A stretch of DNA of 64,000 nucleotides from Terriglobia bacterium (GTDB taxonomy: Bacteria > Acidobacteriota > Terriglobia > UBA7540), in NCBI GenBank assembly GCA_030038235.1, contig JASHPE010000122.1:20925-84924 (forward strand), read 5' to 3'. The stretch's first letter is position 1. Each line of letters starts with the position of its first letter. The notes beneath the pieces are model-generated. The model did no database searches, had not been told where the DNA came from, and worked only from the letters and a program-made list of their open reading frames with translations. Both the position numbers and the translations under genes were made by a program. Shown here piece by piece: positions 1-9,070 of the stretch.

Positions 1-372
1 GCGTCGAGTCCGCCAGTTGCATCGAACTCAGCCCGAGGTCCGCCACCACGCCGTGGGCGGGCGGAAACGCGGCCTCAGCCTGCAGCCGGTCGATCTCCGC
101 AAAGTTGCCGTGCATCAGCTTCACCTTGTCGCCAAACCGCGCCAGGCGTTCGTGCGCCGTGGCCAGCGCCAGCGGATCGCGATCGACGGCGAGCAGCCGT
201 CCGGCAGTGAGCCGCTCGGCAATCGCCTCGGAATGCCCCCCGCCGCCCGCGGTCGCGTCAATGTAAAATCCTTCCGGACGCACATTCAAAAACTCGATGA
301 CTTCCCGCAGCAGGACCGGCCGATGGACCGGCTTGATACGGTCATCTTGGCCTGTACTTGCCACTTGTCACT
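1..372 (-). CDS. rsmH: 16S rRNA (cytosine1402-N4)-methyltransferase RsmH, N-terminal part (runs off window edge)
   Basis: Minus-strand translation gives HRPVLLREVIEFLNVRPEGFYIDATAGGGGHSEAIAERLTAGRLLAVDRDPLAL; directly downstream of mraZ. Start codon uncertain. Confidence 0.9.
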
Positions 373-377
373 TGCCG

Positions 378-818
378 TCAGATCCCAATCTCGCTCCACG
401 CCTGCCGGTCCGCGTCGGTGACCGGCTGCTTGGCGAGGTGCTCCTCAAACCGCTCCGGCTTCCAAACGTCTAGCCGATCTGGGTAGCCCATAACCACGAC
501 CTCGCTGGTCACCTCGGCCGACTCGCGCAATTGCGACGGAATCAGGATCCGCCCCTGGGCGTCCATCTCCGCCATCTGTCCCCAGTAGTTGGTCCGGTCC
601 AGGAACTTGTTGCGCGCCGGATGCATGCTGGGCAGCTCGGCCAGGCGTTTTTCAATGCGCTCCCACTGACTGAAGGGGTATACTGACGCCTTGTCGCCTT
701 GCAGGCTGGTGACATAAAAGCGCGGTCCATAGTCCCGGTCGATCACTTCCTTGTACTCAGCCGGGATCTTGAGCCGTCCTTTCGGATCCACCGTCGCGTT
801 GTGCCGGCCTCGGAACAT
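378..818 (-). CDS. mraZ: Transcriptional regulator MraZ
   Basis: MFRGRHNATVDPKGRLKIPAEYK... and AEMDAQGRILIPSQLRE (two MraZ/AbrB-like repeats); start placed at MFRG. Confidence 0.93.
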   Translation of the reverse strand: MFRGRHNATVDPKGRLKIPAEYKEVIDRDYGPRFYVTSLQGDKASVYPFSQWERIEKRLAELPSMHPARNKFLDRTNYWGQMAEMDAQGRILIPSQLRESAEVTSEVVVMGYPDRLDVWKPERFEEHLAKQPVTDADRQAWSEIGI

Positions 819-960
819 GCTTCGCCGGGGCCGCCTGGACCACTTTAGTCCAGAAACTGACAACCCCGCTCCACTTTGTACCACAGCCATCAGGTGGCGT
901 GTCAAGCCTTTTTTTCGAGAAATTTCTTGATTCAGAAGAATTTATCAGCGAGGCGGCGCC

Positions 961-999
961 GCGCCCACCTGTTGCGTGTTAGCCACAATTACCCACAAC
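961..999 (-). promoter_or_regulatory. Putative MraZ-binding boxes upstream of mraZ
   Basis: Minus strand TGTGGGTAATTGTGGCTAACACGCAACAGGTGGG: GTGGG and GTGGC 10 bp apart plus a third GTGGG 18 bp further on. Confidence 0.5.
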
Positions 1000-1047
1000 A
1001 GGTAGGGGCAGGGCTGCAGACCAGCCCGCCGACGGGCTTGCCGGTTC

Positions 1048-1352
1048 TTACAGGCGTTCGCTCAGAATTCCGGCTACATCCCGGCTGTCATGCAAAATGG
1101 CGACCACTTGTAGCGGCTTCGTCTCGGGCCAGTAGACGATCAGGTAGGAGTAAAGGGAGAGGAACCGGACCTCAGCAGAAGTTAAGTCAGGCCGCCAGTG
1201 ACCCGCGGAGGGATGATTGGCCAGATGAACGAACTTGCTGCGTATGACGGATTCAACGCGGTCGGGTGTTTCCTTGCTGCTTTCGTTTTTCAGGTAGCGC
1301 CAGATTCCAGGTCCCGGGCGGCCTCGGGAGCAAGAACGAATCTCCGCTTCAT
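1048..1352 (-). pseudogene. ParE/RelE-family toxin, frameshifted
   Basis: MKRRFVLAPEAARDLE continues as IWRYLKNESSKETPDRVESVIRSKFVHLANHPSAGHWRPDLTSAEVRFLSLYSYLIVYWPETKPLQVVAILHDSRDVAGILSERL only after a frame change. Confidence 0.75.
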
Positions 1353-1631
1353 TCCGGCTGAGCTTTCAGTTGTTCAAGGTATTCGTCAAGCTGGTCCTCG
1401 GGGATGCCTTCCCCACGGTTGAGTTCTTCGATGCCCCGGCGGATCTTCGCATCCACCGCCGGCCGGTTGGCCGTTAGCCATTCGGCTCGCTCGTGTAATA
1501 CTTCCAGCGCCCGGGTCGATGACGTCGTCCGGACTTTGATACGCGCCGGAGCGCAAGGCCTCTGCAATGCGGTGCTCCTGCTCGGGCCTTAGCGGAATCG
1601 TCACGGCCCTTCTCCTGTCAGAATTCGGCAA
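1349..1631 (-). pseudogene. ParD-type antitoxin, frameshifted
   Basis: VTIPLRPEQEHRIAEALRSGAYQSPDDVI then, in another frame, RALEVLHERAEWLTANRPAVDAKIRRGIEELNRGEGIPEDQLDEYLEQLKAQPE; stop overlaps the ParE start (GAATGA). Confidence 0.75.
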
Positions 1632-1718
1632 TCAAATCTTCGCTATCTTCTCACGGCGGTTGTAGCATAACAGGATGGAGGTGGCGGACAGTCATCCAGG
1701 GCGCGGGTGGCCCGGAAG

Positions 1719-2135
1719 TCAGGCAGCAGCCAACTCAGCCCGGCGACCCGCGAGGAGCAGGCCGATCCAGCAGCTCACCGGCCAACTGAGCAGCCAGGAC
1801 AGAAAGTACCAGTGCGGCCAGCCCGTGCTCCAACTGGGAACTATTGTGGCGAGACCAATCGCTTCCCCGACAACAAAGAACCACAGCACGTGCCGGGTTG
1901 CCGGGCTGGGAGCAAAGCGTGCGCAGAGCCACGCACAAAAGATCGAGATCACCACGAAGAACGCAGTGCTCGCTATGAGGGGGACGTCGGAGGGGATGCG
2001 GCCGTGAACGAAATCGCCCGGGAACAGCCGCGAGAGCAACGGGTCTGTTAGCATCACAAGAATCAGCGAGAGCACATAGCTGCCGGCCACCACGCCAATG
2101 GACTTGAGCATCGATTTCACCTCAATGCGGAGCAT
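1719..2135 (-). CDS. Hypothetical integral membrane protein
   Basis: 138-aa ORF with several hydrophobic segments. Confidence 0.55.
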   Translation of the reverse strand: MLRIEVKSMLKSIGVVAGSYVLSLILVMLTDPLLSRLFPGDFVHGRIPSDVPLIASTAFFVVISIFCAWLCARFAPSPATRHVLWFFVVGEAIGLATIVPSWSTGWPHWYFLSWLLSWPVSCWIGLLLAGRRAELAAA

Positions 2136-2186
2136 GATATCAGGATTTCCATTTCAGACGTAGGGGCCGGAGCTCTGCGGACGAGT

Positions 2187-2430
2187 TGTTGGTGGAGCGA
2201 ATCGAAGTCATGCTCCTGGTCCTGAAAGACGCGGCCTGGCTCCTTGCATTTGGCCTGACCGCCGGCCTTGCCTGCGCGTGGTGGCGACGTGGGCAATCAA
2301 GTCTTATCTCTTTGGCGTGACCGATCACGATCCTTTTACGATCCTGGCGGTGTGCGGGCTGATCGCGGCGCTGGTTCCTGCGCGGCGCGCGGCGTCCATC
2401 GATCCCATGCAGGCGCAGCGGACGGAGTAG
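2187..2430 (+). pseudogene. C-terminal remnant of a MacB/FtsX-type (ADOP) ABC permease
   Basis: VLKDAAWLLAFGLTAGLACA, frameshift, VATWAIKSYLFGVTDHDPFTILAVCGLIAALVPARRAASIDPMQAQRTE*; no 5' part present. Confidence 0.7.
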
Positions 2431-2682
2431 GCCGGATGCCAGATTACGATCCGATAAATTCATTGACAATTACCTCGCGAGCTGCTAGCGTTTGCAAGTG
2501 GGGGGGCAATTTACCGGCAGGCGCTTGCAACACGCCTCACAATCCGGAGGTTGCCCTGTGTCCCTTCGTCGATTTGCTTGCCGCCCGCCGGCTTGGCAGC
2601 TTCAGCCGCGCACAGCAACAAGGTGTGTTCCCGTTCTTCCGGCGCCGCTGAAGAGTTTGTGCGAAAGCCTCTACAGCCGGTG

Positions 2683-2820
2683 CGCGGCTTTGCCGCCTGT
2701 CTTGCGGAAAGCCTCCGGCTTTCCGGCCCGGCGGCAAAGCCCTTTTCTTTATAGGATCATTTTTGTGCTTCTCCCGGAAAGCCCGAGGCTTTCCGCTAGG
2801 CAGGCGGCAAAGCCGCGAGT
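2683..2820. repeat. Two copies of a hairpin module (GGAAAGCC-N3-GGCTTTCC followed by GGCGGCAAAGCC)
   Basis: ggaaagcctccggctttcc...ggcggcaaagcc and ggaaagcccgaggctttcc...ggcggcaaagcc; the first also pairs with upstream ggctttgccgcc. Confidence 0.7.
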
Positions 2821-3180
2821 TCTCAAACAGACGCTGAAGCCGTGCCCTGATGCGTCGCATTTACGAATATGCGCAACGACTCAGGTCTGCCTAACTAGCC
2901 TCCACCGATCAACCTACATCGCGAAGATACCGGGAACAATGCAATGGGGCGCGCCCCTCCAAACCCGGAATGTCGCGCCGAACCAGAGGCATAGCGCCAT
3001 TTTTGAGAAAACGCCGTTAAGGGGCGCGGCCAATGTTCGCAAAGACTGAATTTTTGCAATGTTGCAACTCGCTGGCTCTCCGGCGTTTGAGCCTGTTTCT
3101 AGCCGACACGCCTCAACCTACAAGCCGAAAAACACGAAAAAACGCCCCCGCACTAACATCCACGAATCAAAATGCATTTC

Positions 3181-3400
3181 TGTTTAGAATCAGCAACATT
3201 CCCGGAATTGGTCGGCTAGGCACTAAAGGGAATGTCGTTTAGAATCAGCAAAACGGGGCTACATGGCGAACAATGTTTACAAAAAGAGCCAAACGGGAAC
3301 GTGGTTTGGAATCAGCGAGATGAGCTTATTTCGAGAAAACTCGAAATGTCAAAAAAGCGCCCCGTGCGGAACGGGAATATCGTGTAGAATCAACAAGATG
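3181..3400 (+). repeat. Four degenerate direct repeats, consensus GGGAAYGTCGTTTAGAATCAGCAA
   Basis: Cores at 3182, 3237, 3304 and 3382 (gtttagaatcagcaa, gtttagaatcagcaa, gtttggaatcagcga, gtgtagaatcaacaa). Confidence 0.7.
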
Positions 3401-3592
3401 ACGATTCGGGTTCAGCGATCGAAATGGCGGTTTTACTCATCAATAACGTGCGCCGCGAACGCGCGTGAAAGCGATGTGCGGTGCCGATTTTGCAGCGAAA
3501 ATCCCACTCGTCATGGCGCTGGATGGCGCACGATCCTAACTTACGGAACCCAGGGTCCTGCTCCAAAATCGTATTGCTCAGACATCGCCCGG

Positions 3593-4186
3593 CTAATCCT
3601 CGTCCGCGGCGGATTGGAGTGTCTTCATCATCGACTTCAGCTTGTCGTAGTTCTTCTCCACAAACATGACGTTCTCCGGCAAGAGCGTGGTGGGGTAGGT
3701 TTTGATCTGTCCCTGTTTTTTCATGTCGACAGCCATGATCGAGCCGGTCAGCGTGCCCGAAATCACCACGTAGTCGCGCGTGGTCAAGCCTGCGCTCTCG
3801 ATGGCAGCCGTCACTTCGGGATATTTCTCCGTGGTCTTCACGGCTCCGTCGATGGTGGGAACGTCGCGCTGCGATTCAAGCTGCTTCTTCAGCGTGGGAT
3901 TGTCGTTCATCAACTTGAGGATGCCCTTGGTGGCCGTCACATACTTGGTCACATTGTCCATGCTCAGGCGATAGTTCTTGTACTCGTTGGCGTCCGCTTC
4001 GGACGGACCGCTCGACTGGCTACCCGATGCGCTCGACGCTTGCGACTCGGGCGACTGGGCCTCGGCCGCCTGCGATTGCTGTGCCGCAACGGGCGCCGGC
4101 GCCCTGAGAATCGCGATCGATGCCGCGGCGCACAACCCAACAATAGAAGCCCTGGCCCACGACGCCACACTGATCCTCTGCTTCAT
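3593..4186 (-). CDS. Hypothetical secreted protein
   Basis: Signal-peptide-like N-terminus MKQRISVASWARASIVGLCAAASIAILRAPAPVAAQQ; coherent ORF. Confidence 0.7.
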   Translation of the reverse strand: MKQRISVASWARASIVGLCAAASIAILRAPAPVAAQQSQAAEAQSPESQASSASGSQSSGPSEADANEYKNYRLSMDNVTKYVTATKGILKLMNDNPTLKKQLESQRDVPTIDGAVKTTEKYPEVTAAIESAGLTTRDYVVISGTLTGSIMAVDMKKQGQIKTYPTTLLPENVMFVEKNYDKLKSMMKTLQSAADED

Positions 4187-4281
4187 ACGAACTCTCCCGT
4201 TTCGAGATTGATTCCGTTGGATTCGCGGCCCGGCTCTGGTGTTGCTCCGGGATCGATCTTGCCGATCGCGCGCTGCGGGCA

Positions 4282-4363
4282 TAGGGGCGGCCCTTGTGGC
4301 CGCCCGATTACAGCGCAGCCCTTTCGCGTGCCGTCAGTTGGGCGGCCACAAGGGCCGCCCCTA
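4282..4363. repeat. REPIN/MITE-like element, copy A (82 bp, 24-bp perfect terminal inverted arms)
   Basis: taggggcggcccttgtggccgccc ... gggcggccacaagggccgccccta with internal cctttcgcgtgccgtcagttg, shared with copy B at 32279. Confidence 0.85.
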
Positions 4364-4372
4364 CGCCTGCCA

Positions 4373-5491
4373 TCACCCTGCGCTTTTTCCCGCTGCGTCC
4401 GCGGCGCCGGCGATTTCATCGGGCGGAGGCGGCAGGACGGCCTCGACGGAAGGACATCGCGAGGCGATAAAACGAATGCCGAAGTCCTGGATCAACACCT
4501 GAGCCGGCATCCCGACCACGCTCAGCAACACCAGCATCAGGCTGATCAAAATCGCCAGAGCGGCGGACGTGACGGAGATCGAAACCGAATTCCAGGTCCA
4601 GGCGAAACCCAGAAAGTGAAGGCCGAGCACGGCAAGGGCTCCGGTGATGATGGCGCCCGAAAACAGGCCCAGGAGCAAGGGGAAGAGCAGGAACAACGTG
4701 ACCACGCTGGTCGCGATGGCCACGCAGAACCGCAGGAAAACGTAAACAGCGAATGCTCCGGGCTCGGCGCGCAGCCGGGGCTGCAGCGTGCGCCAGGCTG
4801 CGAGCAGAGGCACGCCTTCGGCATACATGATGGGAACCACAAAATCGTCGGTGAGCACAATGACCAGCGCCACAGCCAGCCCAATCAGGACGTCTATGGC
4901 CAGGACGGCTATCAGCATAGCCCAGAAGGCGGGCGACCGCACTCCCGCCGCCACTGCCGATCGCAGAGAAGGATAGGCCAGCGCGCCGCCCCCAACCAGC
5001 GCAATCGTGATCGCGACCACGGCGCCCAGCAACCAACGGAAGTAGGAGCGGCCTACGCGGCGCGTATCGCGCAAGCTCGGACGGAAGCGCACCTCGCGCT
5101 TCAGGATGGCGTCCACGAGCACGAAACGGAACACCGACCGCAGATAAAGCAGGCCCAACAGCAATCCCAGCGCTGCCAGGCTCACCACGGCAATCAACCA
5201 GACGTGTTCGGCCACGGTGGCCCGGGCCCGTACCATGACGCCGTGGAAACCGATGTCGCCGGGCAGCGAGCCCAGGCTCCAGTTGAACGCGGCGGAGGGC
5301 GTGCCGCCGCCGAGAAAAAGACACACGACGCTGAGCTTCAACCATCGACCGGCGTCGAGGGGGTTCACGAGCAGATCGACCGTATCGTGGAAAGCCGCGG
5401 CCAGGGCCCGCGTGGCTGCCAGCGGCGCCGCCGCCGATCGCTGGAATCGCAGAAAGGGAATCCGCCGGACGCGTTGGGGAATGTCGCTCAT
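4373..5491 (-). CDS. Polytopic membrane protein, unknown function
   Basis: 372 aa, multiple hydrophobic helices; overlaps the upstream kinase stop. Confidence 0.75.
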   Translation of the reverse strand: MSDIPQRVRRIPFLRFQRSAAAPLAATRALAAAFHDTVDLLVNPLDAGRWLKLSVVCLFLGGGTPSAAFNWSLGSLPGDIGFHGVMVRARATVAEHVWLIAVVSLAALGLLLGLLYLRSVFRFVLVDAILKREVRFRPSLRDTRRVGRSYFRWLLGAVVAITIALVGGGALAYPSLRSAVAAGVRSPAFWAMLIAVLAIDVLIGLAVALVIVLTDDFVVPIMYAEGVPLLAAWRTLQPRLRAEPGAFAVYVFLRFCVAIATSVVTLFLLFPLLLGLFSGAIITGALAVLGLHFLGFAWTWNSVSISVTSAALAILISLMLVLLSVVGMPAQVLIQDFGIRFIASRCPSVEAVLPPPPDEIAGAADAAGKSAG

Positions 5492-7392
5492 CCAAGCGCC
5501 CGCGTGGCGGCAGCGTCGCGGCGCCGGTCCGCACGATTGCCGGTTCCGAAATGGGATTTGCCGCTGGGCAGGGTGAGCCGGAAAGTGGTGCCGCGGCTGA
5601 GTTCGCTCGAAAAATCGATCGAACCGTCGTGAAGCTGAACGATCCGGTATGACATCGCCAGGCCCACGCCCGTGCCCGCGGGCTTGGTGGTGTAGTAGAG
5701 CGAGAAGATCCTCGATCGCGCTTCCGGTGGAATGCCGATGCCGTTGTCCGCAATCTTGATCTCCACCTGCTGCGAGAGCGCGCGTGACGAAACCCGCAGC
5801 TCGCCGCCGTGTGGCATGGCCTGGCAGCCATTCAACACCAGATTGAGAAGCACTTGTTTCATCAGGTCGCGGTCGACGCGCACCGTCAGGGCGCCGTTCC
5901 GCTCGTGCACCAGCGAGACGTGGTACTTGCTGGCCTCGGGCTGGGCCGCGCGAAACACTTCTTCGATCAACTCTTCGACGCCGGTCTCGACGGGATGCAG
6001 CTCCACCGGCCTTGCGAAGTCCAGGAACGTCCTGACCACGCGATCCAGGCGCCGCAACTCGTTCCCGAGCAGCTCCAGGTTCGGTTGCACCTGCTCGGCG
6101 CGGTCTCCGAGCTTCGCCTTCAGCACCTCGATTTGCAGGACCATCGCGTTCAGCGGATTCCGCACCTCGTGCGCGACTCCGGCCGTGAGCCTGCCGATGG
6201 CGGCGAGCTTCGCGGCGGTGTCAATCTGGCTCTCGAGCTGCGCACGCGATTCGGCGTCCCGCAACGTGAGGAGGCTGGCAACCGGACTTCCCTGCTCTTC
6301 AACAAATGCCAGGCTCGCCGAAAGCCGTCCCGCCTCCGAACCCGCCGGGGCCTCCACGGCCTGGCCGCTCAGAGGCTGGCGCCGGGCGAACGCTTCACGA
6401 AGAAGCCGGCTGAGGTCATCGTCGCTTGAGAAAACCTCGGCCGGTTTCTTGTGAAGGATCTCGGCCGTCGGCCTGCCGATGAATCGCGCCACCGCAGGTG
6501 TCGCCAGAATCAAGCGCTCCTGCTGATCGAAGAGCATCAGGCCGTCGGCCAGATTCGCCAGGAGATGGTCCAGGTTGTCTTTCAAAGCCAGAAACGCAGC
6601 TTTCTCGCCGCGGATGCGTTCACCGAGGAGATTCAATTTGGACGACAGCACGCCCCATTCATCGCTACGGTCGACCGGAACCGGACCGGGAAGCTCGCCG
6701 CGCGCCAGTCGATCGACATTCAGCGAAATCGATTGCAGTGGCCGAAGGACCAGGAAAGAAAGGAGGCCGGCAGTAATCGTGGAAAGCAGTATGGCGACGA
6801 TTGAGACCGCGAGGGCGTTCTTGAGCTGCGGCTTTAGTGTCCGGCCCAGGAAGACGGTGCTGATGCCCACGCGCACGTCGAGCGGCAGTGCACCTAACTT
6901 CAGAGGGAAATCGACCTCATAGATGTGCGGCGCCGCGCGGTAGAACGCCCTGAGCTGACGATACAACCCGGCCTTCTGCAGAACTTCGAATGGCGTGCCG
7001 GCCGGGAGTTGCTTTCCCACCTGGGTGGGATCACTGTGCAGGACCACGTTCCCGGCATCGTCCGTGATGCCGACATATTCGAAGCTCTGCGAGTACGTGT
7101 TCGCCGACTGTACCGACGAGACCAGCTCCCGGTCGCTGTTCAATGCGTCCTGCGCGAACTTTCGCAATTGCGACGGGTCGTTCGGATCCATGCCGACCGG
7201 CATGTGCGCTTGCGCAAGGGACTCGCGGCTCTGGTCGTAGACCTGGCGCGTAAGGTCCTGGGCGTGGCTCGCGACATCGTCCAACGTGTGCTCGACCAAA
7301 CCCAGGCAGTAGAGACCGGAGGTCACCACCACCACGACCAGCACCAGGGCGGAAATCAGCGCAGTCAGTTTAGCTTTGAGGCTGACTCTCAT
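5488..7392 (-). CDS. Sensor histidine kinase (sensor domain, HAMP, PAS, HisKA, HATPase)
   Basis: GRLTAGVAHEVRNPLNAMVLQIEVLK (H-box), DNGIGIPPEARSRIFSLYYTTKPAGTGVGLAMSYRIVQ (N/G boxes). Confidence 0.92.
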   Translation of the reverse strand: MRVSLKAKLTALISALVLVVVVVTSGLYCLGLVEHTLDDVASHAQDLTRQVYDQSRESLAQAHMPVGMDPNDPSQLRKFAQDALNSDRELVSSVQSANTYSQSFEYVGITDDAGNVVLHSDPTQVGKQLPAGTPFEVLQKAGLYRQLRAFYRAAPHIYEVDFPLKLGALPLDVRVGISTVFLGRTLKPQLKNALAVSIVAILLSTITAGLLSFLVLRPLQSISLNVDRLARGELPGPVPVDRSDEWGVLSSKLNLLGERIRGEKAAFLALKDNLDHLLANLADGLMLFDQQERLILATPAVARFIGRPTAEILHKKPAEVFSSDDDLSRLLREAFARRQPLSGQAVEAPAGSEAGRLSASLAFVEEQGSPVASLLTLRDAESRAQLESQIDTAAKLAAIGRLTAGVAHEVRNPLNAMVLQIEVLKAKLGDRAEQVQPNLELLGNELRRLDRVVRTFLDFARPVELHPVETGVEELIEEVFRAAQPEASKYHVSLVHERNGALTVRVDRDLMKQVLLNLVLNGCQAMPHGGELRVSSRALSQQVEIKIADNGIGIPPEARSRIFSLYYTTKPAGTGVGLAMSYRIVQLHDGSIDFSSELSRGTTFRLTLPSGKSHFGTGNRADRRRDAAATRALG

Positions 7393-8743
7393 ACTGCTTG
7401 AGCTTGTTGTGCAAGGTCTTCAAACTGATGCCCAGCATCTGGGCCGCCCGGGTCTTGTTATTGCCGGCGAAGGCCAGGGTTTCCACAATGAGACGGCGCT
7501 CGGCCTCTTCGACGGTAAGCCCGGGCCGGAGCCGGAGGCCGTCGTCCGCCGCCAACATCGTGCGGCCAAACTCGGCTGAGATATCTTTTCGCCGCAGCAC
7601 GTCCTCGCTGCAAACTACCACGCCGCGCTCCAGAGTGTTCCGGAGTTCGCGCGCGTTGCCCGGCCAAGAATAGTGGCGAAACGTCTCCAACACCTCGGGG
7701 TCGATGCCTTTTATGTCTCGCCCGTGCTTGCGGTTCAGATCCGCGAGGATCGCAGCCACCATCTCCTCCAGGTCCTCGAGATGATCGCGCAGCGGTGGCA
7801 TTTCGATCTGAACCACGTTCAGCCGGAAATAAAGATCATTGCGGAGTTGCCCCTTGGCAACAGCTTCGGCAGGGACCTTGTTGGTGGCCGCAAGCACGCG
7901 GACATCGACCGAAATCTCGTGTTTGCTGCCAAGACGCCGGACCCGCGAGTCTTCGAGCACGCGGAGGAGCTTGGCCTGTGTGGGCAGCGGCATCTCGCCG
8001 ATTTCATCGAGCAGTAACGTGCCGGTATCGGCAAGCTCGAAGCATCCCAGCCGGCGCTCGTTGGCGCCGGTAAAGGCGCCCTTTTCGTGTCCGAAGATTT
8101 CGCTTTCCATCAGGCTCTCGGGAATCGCAGCGCAGTTCACCGCCACGAAGGCCCGCGAAGCGCGCGGACTCAGGTCGTGGATGGTGCGCGCGGCCAGCTC
8201 TTTGCCCGTCCCGCTCTCTCCCGTGATCAGCACCGATGCCGATGAGGGCGCCACCTGCTCGATCAGCCGCATCACGTCCTGCATGGGTTTCGAGCTGCCC
8301 ACCAGGCGGCCCAGCAGTCCGGCATCGCGCAGACGCCGGTTGGCGATTTCAAGCTGCCGGGCGCTATCGTGCCTCTCGATGGAGTTGCGCAGTTCCACCT
8401 GCAAACGCGCCGGATCGATGGGCTTCTCGACGAAATTCAGCGCGCCCAACTTCGTAGCCTCCACCGCTTCCTCGATGGTGGCCTGGCCGGTCAGGATCAT
8501 GAGAGCCGTCGCCGGCCATTCCTCACGCACGCGCTTCAGCAGTTCCATACCCGTCATCCGCGGCATCCGCAGATCCGATATGACGATCTGGGGCTCGAAT
8601 GACGGCAGCTTGGCAACGGCTTCTTCGCCGTCGGCCGCCGTATCGGTGTCGTATCCCCAGGCCCCGAGAAGATCGGCCAGACCTCGGCGCTCGCTGAGAT
8701 CGTCCTCCACGATCAGGACCCGTGCTTTTTTGCCGTTTGCCAT
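7370..8743 (-). CDS. NtrC-family sigma-54-dependent response regulator
   Basis: Receiver RVLIVEDDLSERRGL, Walker A GESGTGKELAARTIH, GAFTGA, Fis-type HTH at C-terminus. Confidence 0.95.
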   Translation of the reverse strand: MANGKKARVLIVEDDLSERRGLADLLGAWGYDTDTAADGEEAVAKLPSFEPQIVISDLRMPRMTGMELLKRVREEWPATALMILTGQATIEEAVEATKLGALNFVEKPIDPARLQVELRNSIERHDSARQLEIANRRLRDAGLLGRLVGSSKPMQDVMRLIEQVAPSSASVLITGESGTGKELAARTIHDLSPRASRAFVAVNCAAIPESLMESEIFGHEKGAFTGANERRLGCFELADTGTLLLDEIGEMPLPTQAKLLRVLEDSRVRRLGSKHEISVDVRVLAATNKVPAEAVAKGQLRNDLYFRLNVVQIEMPPLRDHLEDLEEMVAAILADLNRKHGRDIKGIDPEVLETFRHYSWPGNARELRNTLERGVVVCSEDVLRRKDISAEFGRTMLAADDGLRLRPGLTVEEAERRLIVETLAFAGNNKTRAAQMLGISLKTLHNKLKQYESQPQS

Positions 8744-8882
8744 GAGTTCCCCGATGCCTGTCTTAGTATATCGTCTCCGGGCAGATGCCGCGCGGCAGAC
8801 CCGGCGACGATCGAGCCTCCACTATCACGGTTGCGCCCCCGGCCATCAGGGCAAAGAGGCGGCGAAGCGCTCGTGGAACATT

Positions 8883-9070
8883 TGATTGATTCCAAAGAAC
8901 CTTCCAGCTTCATTTCGACCACATTTTCAGATCCTAGCACCTGACGCGCTCGGGTAGCCGGGGCAGGCTGCCAGGATGGACGATCGGCCTTGCTGAGGCG
9001 TCCGCCGGCTGAAAGCACATCCGGATCTGTGACTGATTCCAAGCGATATTCCAGCTTTGTTCGTAGGCCA
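8883..9070 (-). repeat. Two degenerate copies of the 3.2-kb repeat family in opposite orientation
   Basis: tgattgattccaaagaaccttccagctt and tgactgattccaagcgatattccagctttgttcg; the latter about 18/24 identical to the reverse complement of the 3237 copy. Confidence 0.5.

Noticed and set aside
3263-5632. 789-aa plus-strand ORF
   Set aside because: Antisense to convincing minus-strand genes (3593-4186, 4373-5491, 5488-7392) and passes through the REPIN; low-complexity R/G/H/Q-rich composition typical of a high-GC antisense frame.
4416-5831. 471-aa minus-strand ORF
   Set aside because: Alternative frame over the 372-aa membrane protein; arginine-rich, no domain signature.
3181-9070. Composite transposon carrying the two-component operon, bounded by inverted IS21-like repeats
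   Set aside because: Repeats at the two ends are too diverged from each other, no transposase is present and the genes between look chromosomal; more likely independent relict insertions.
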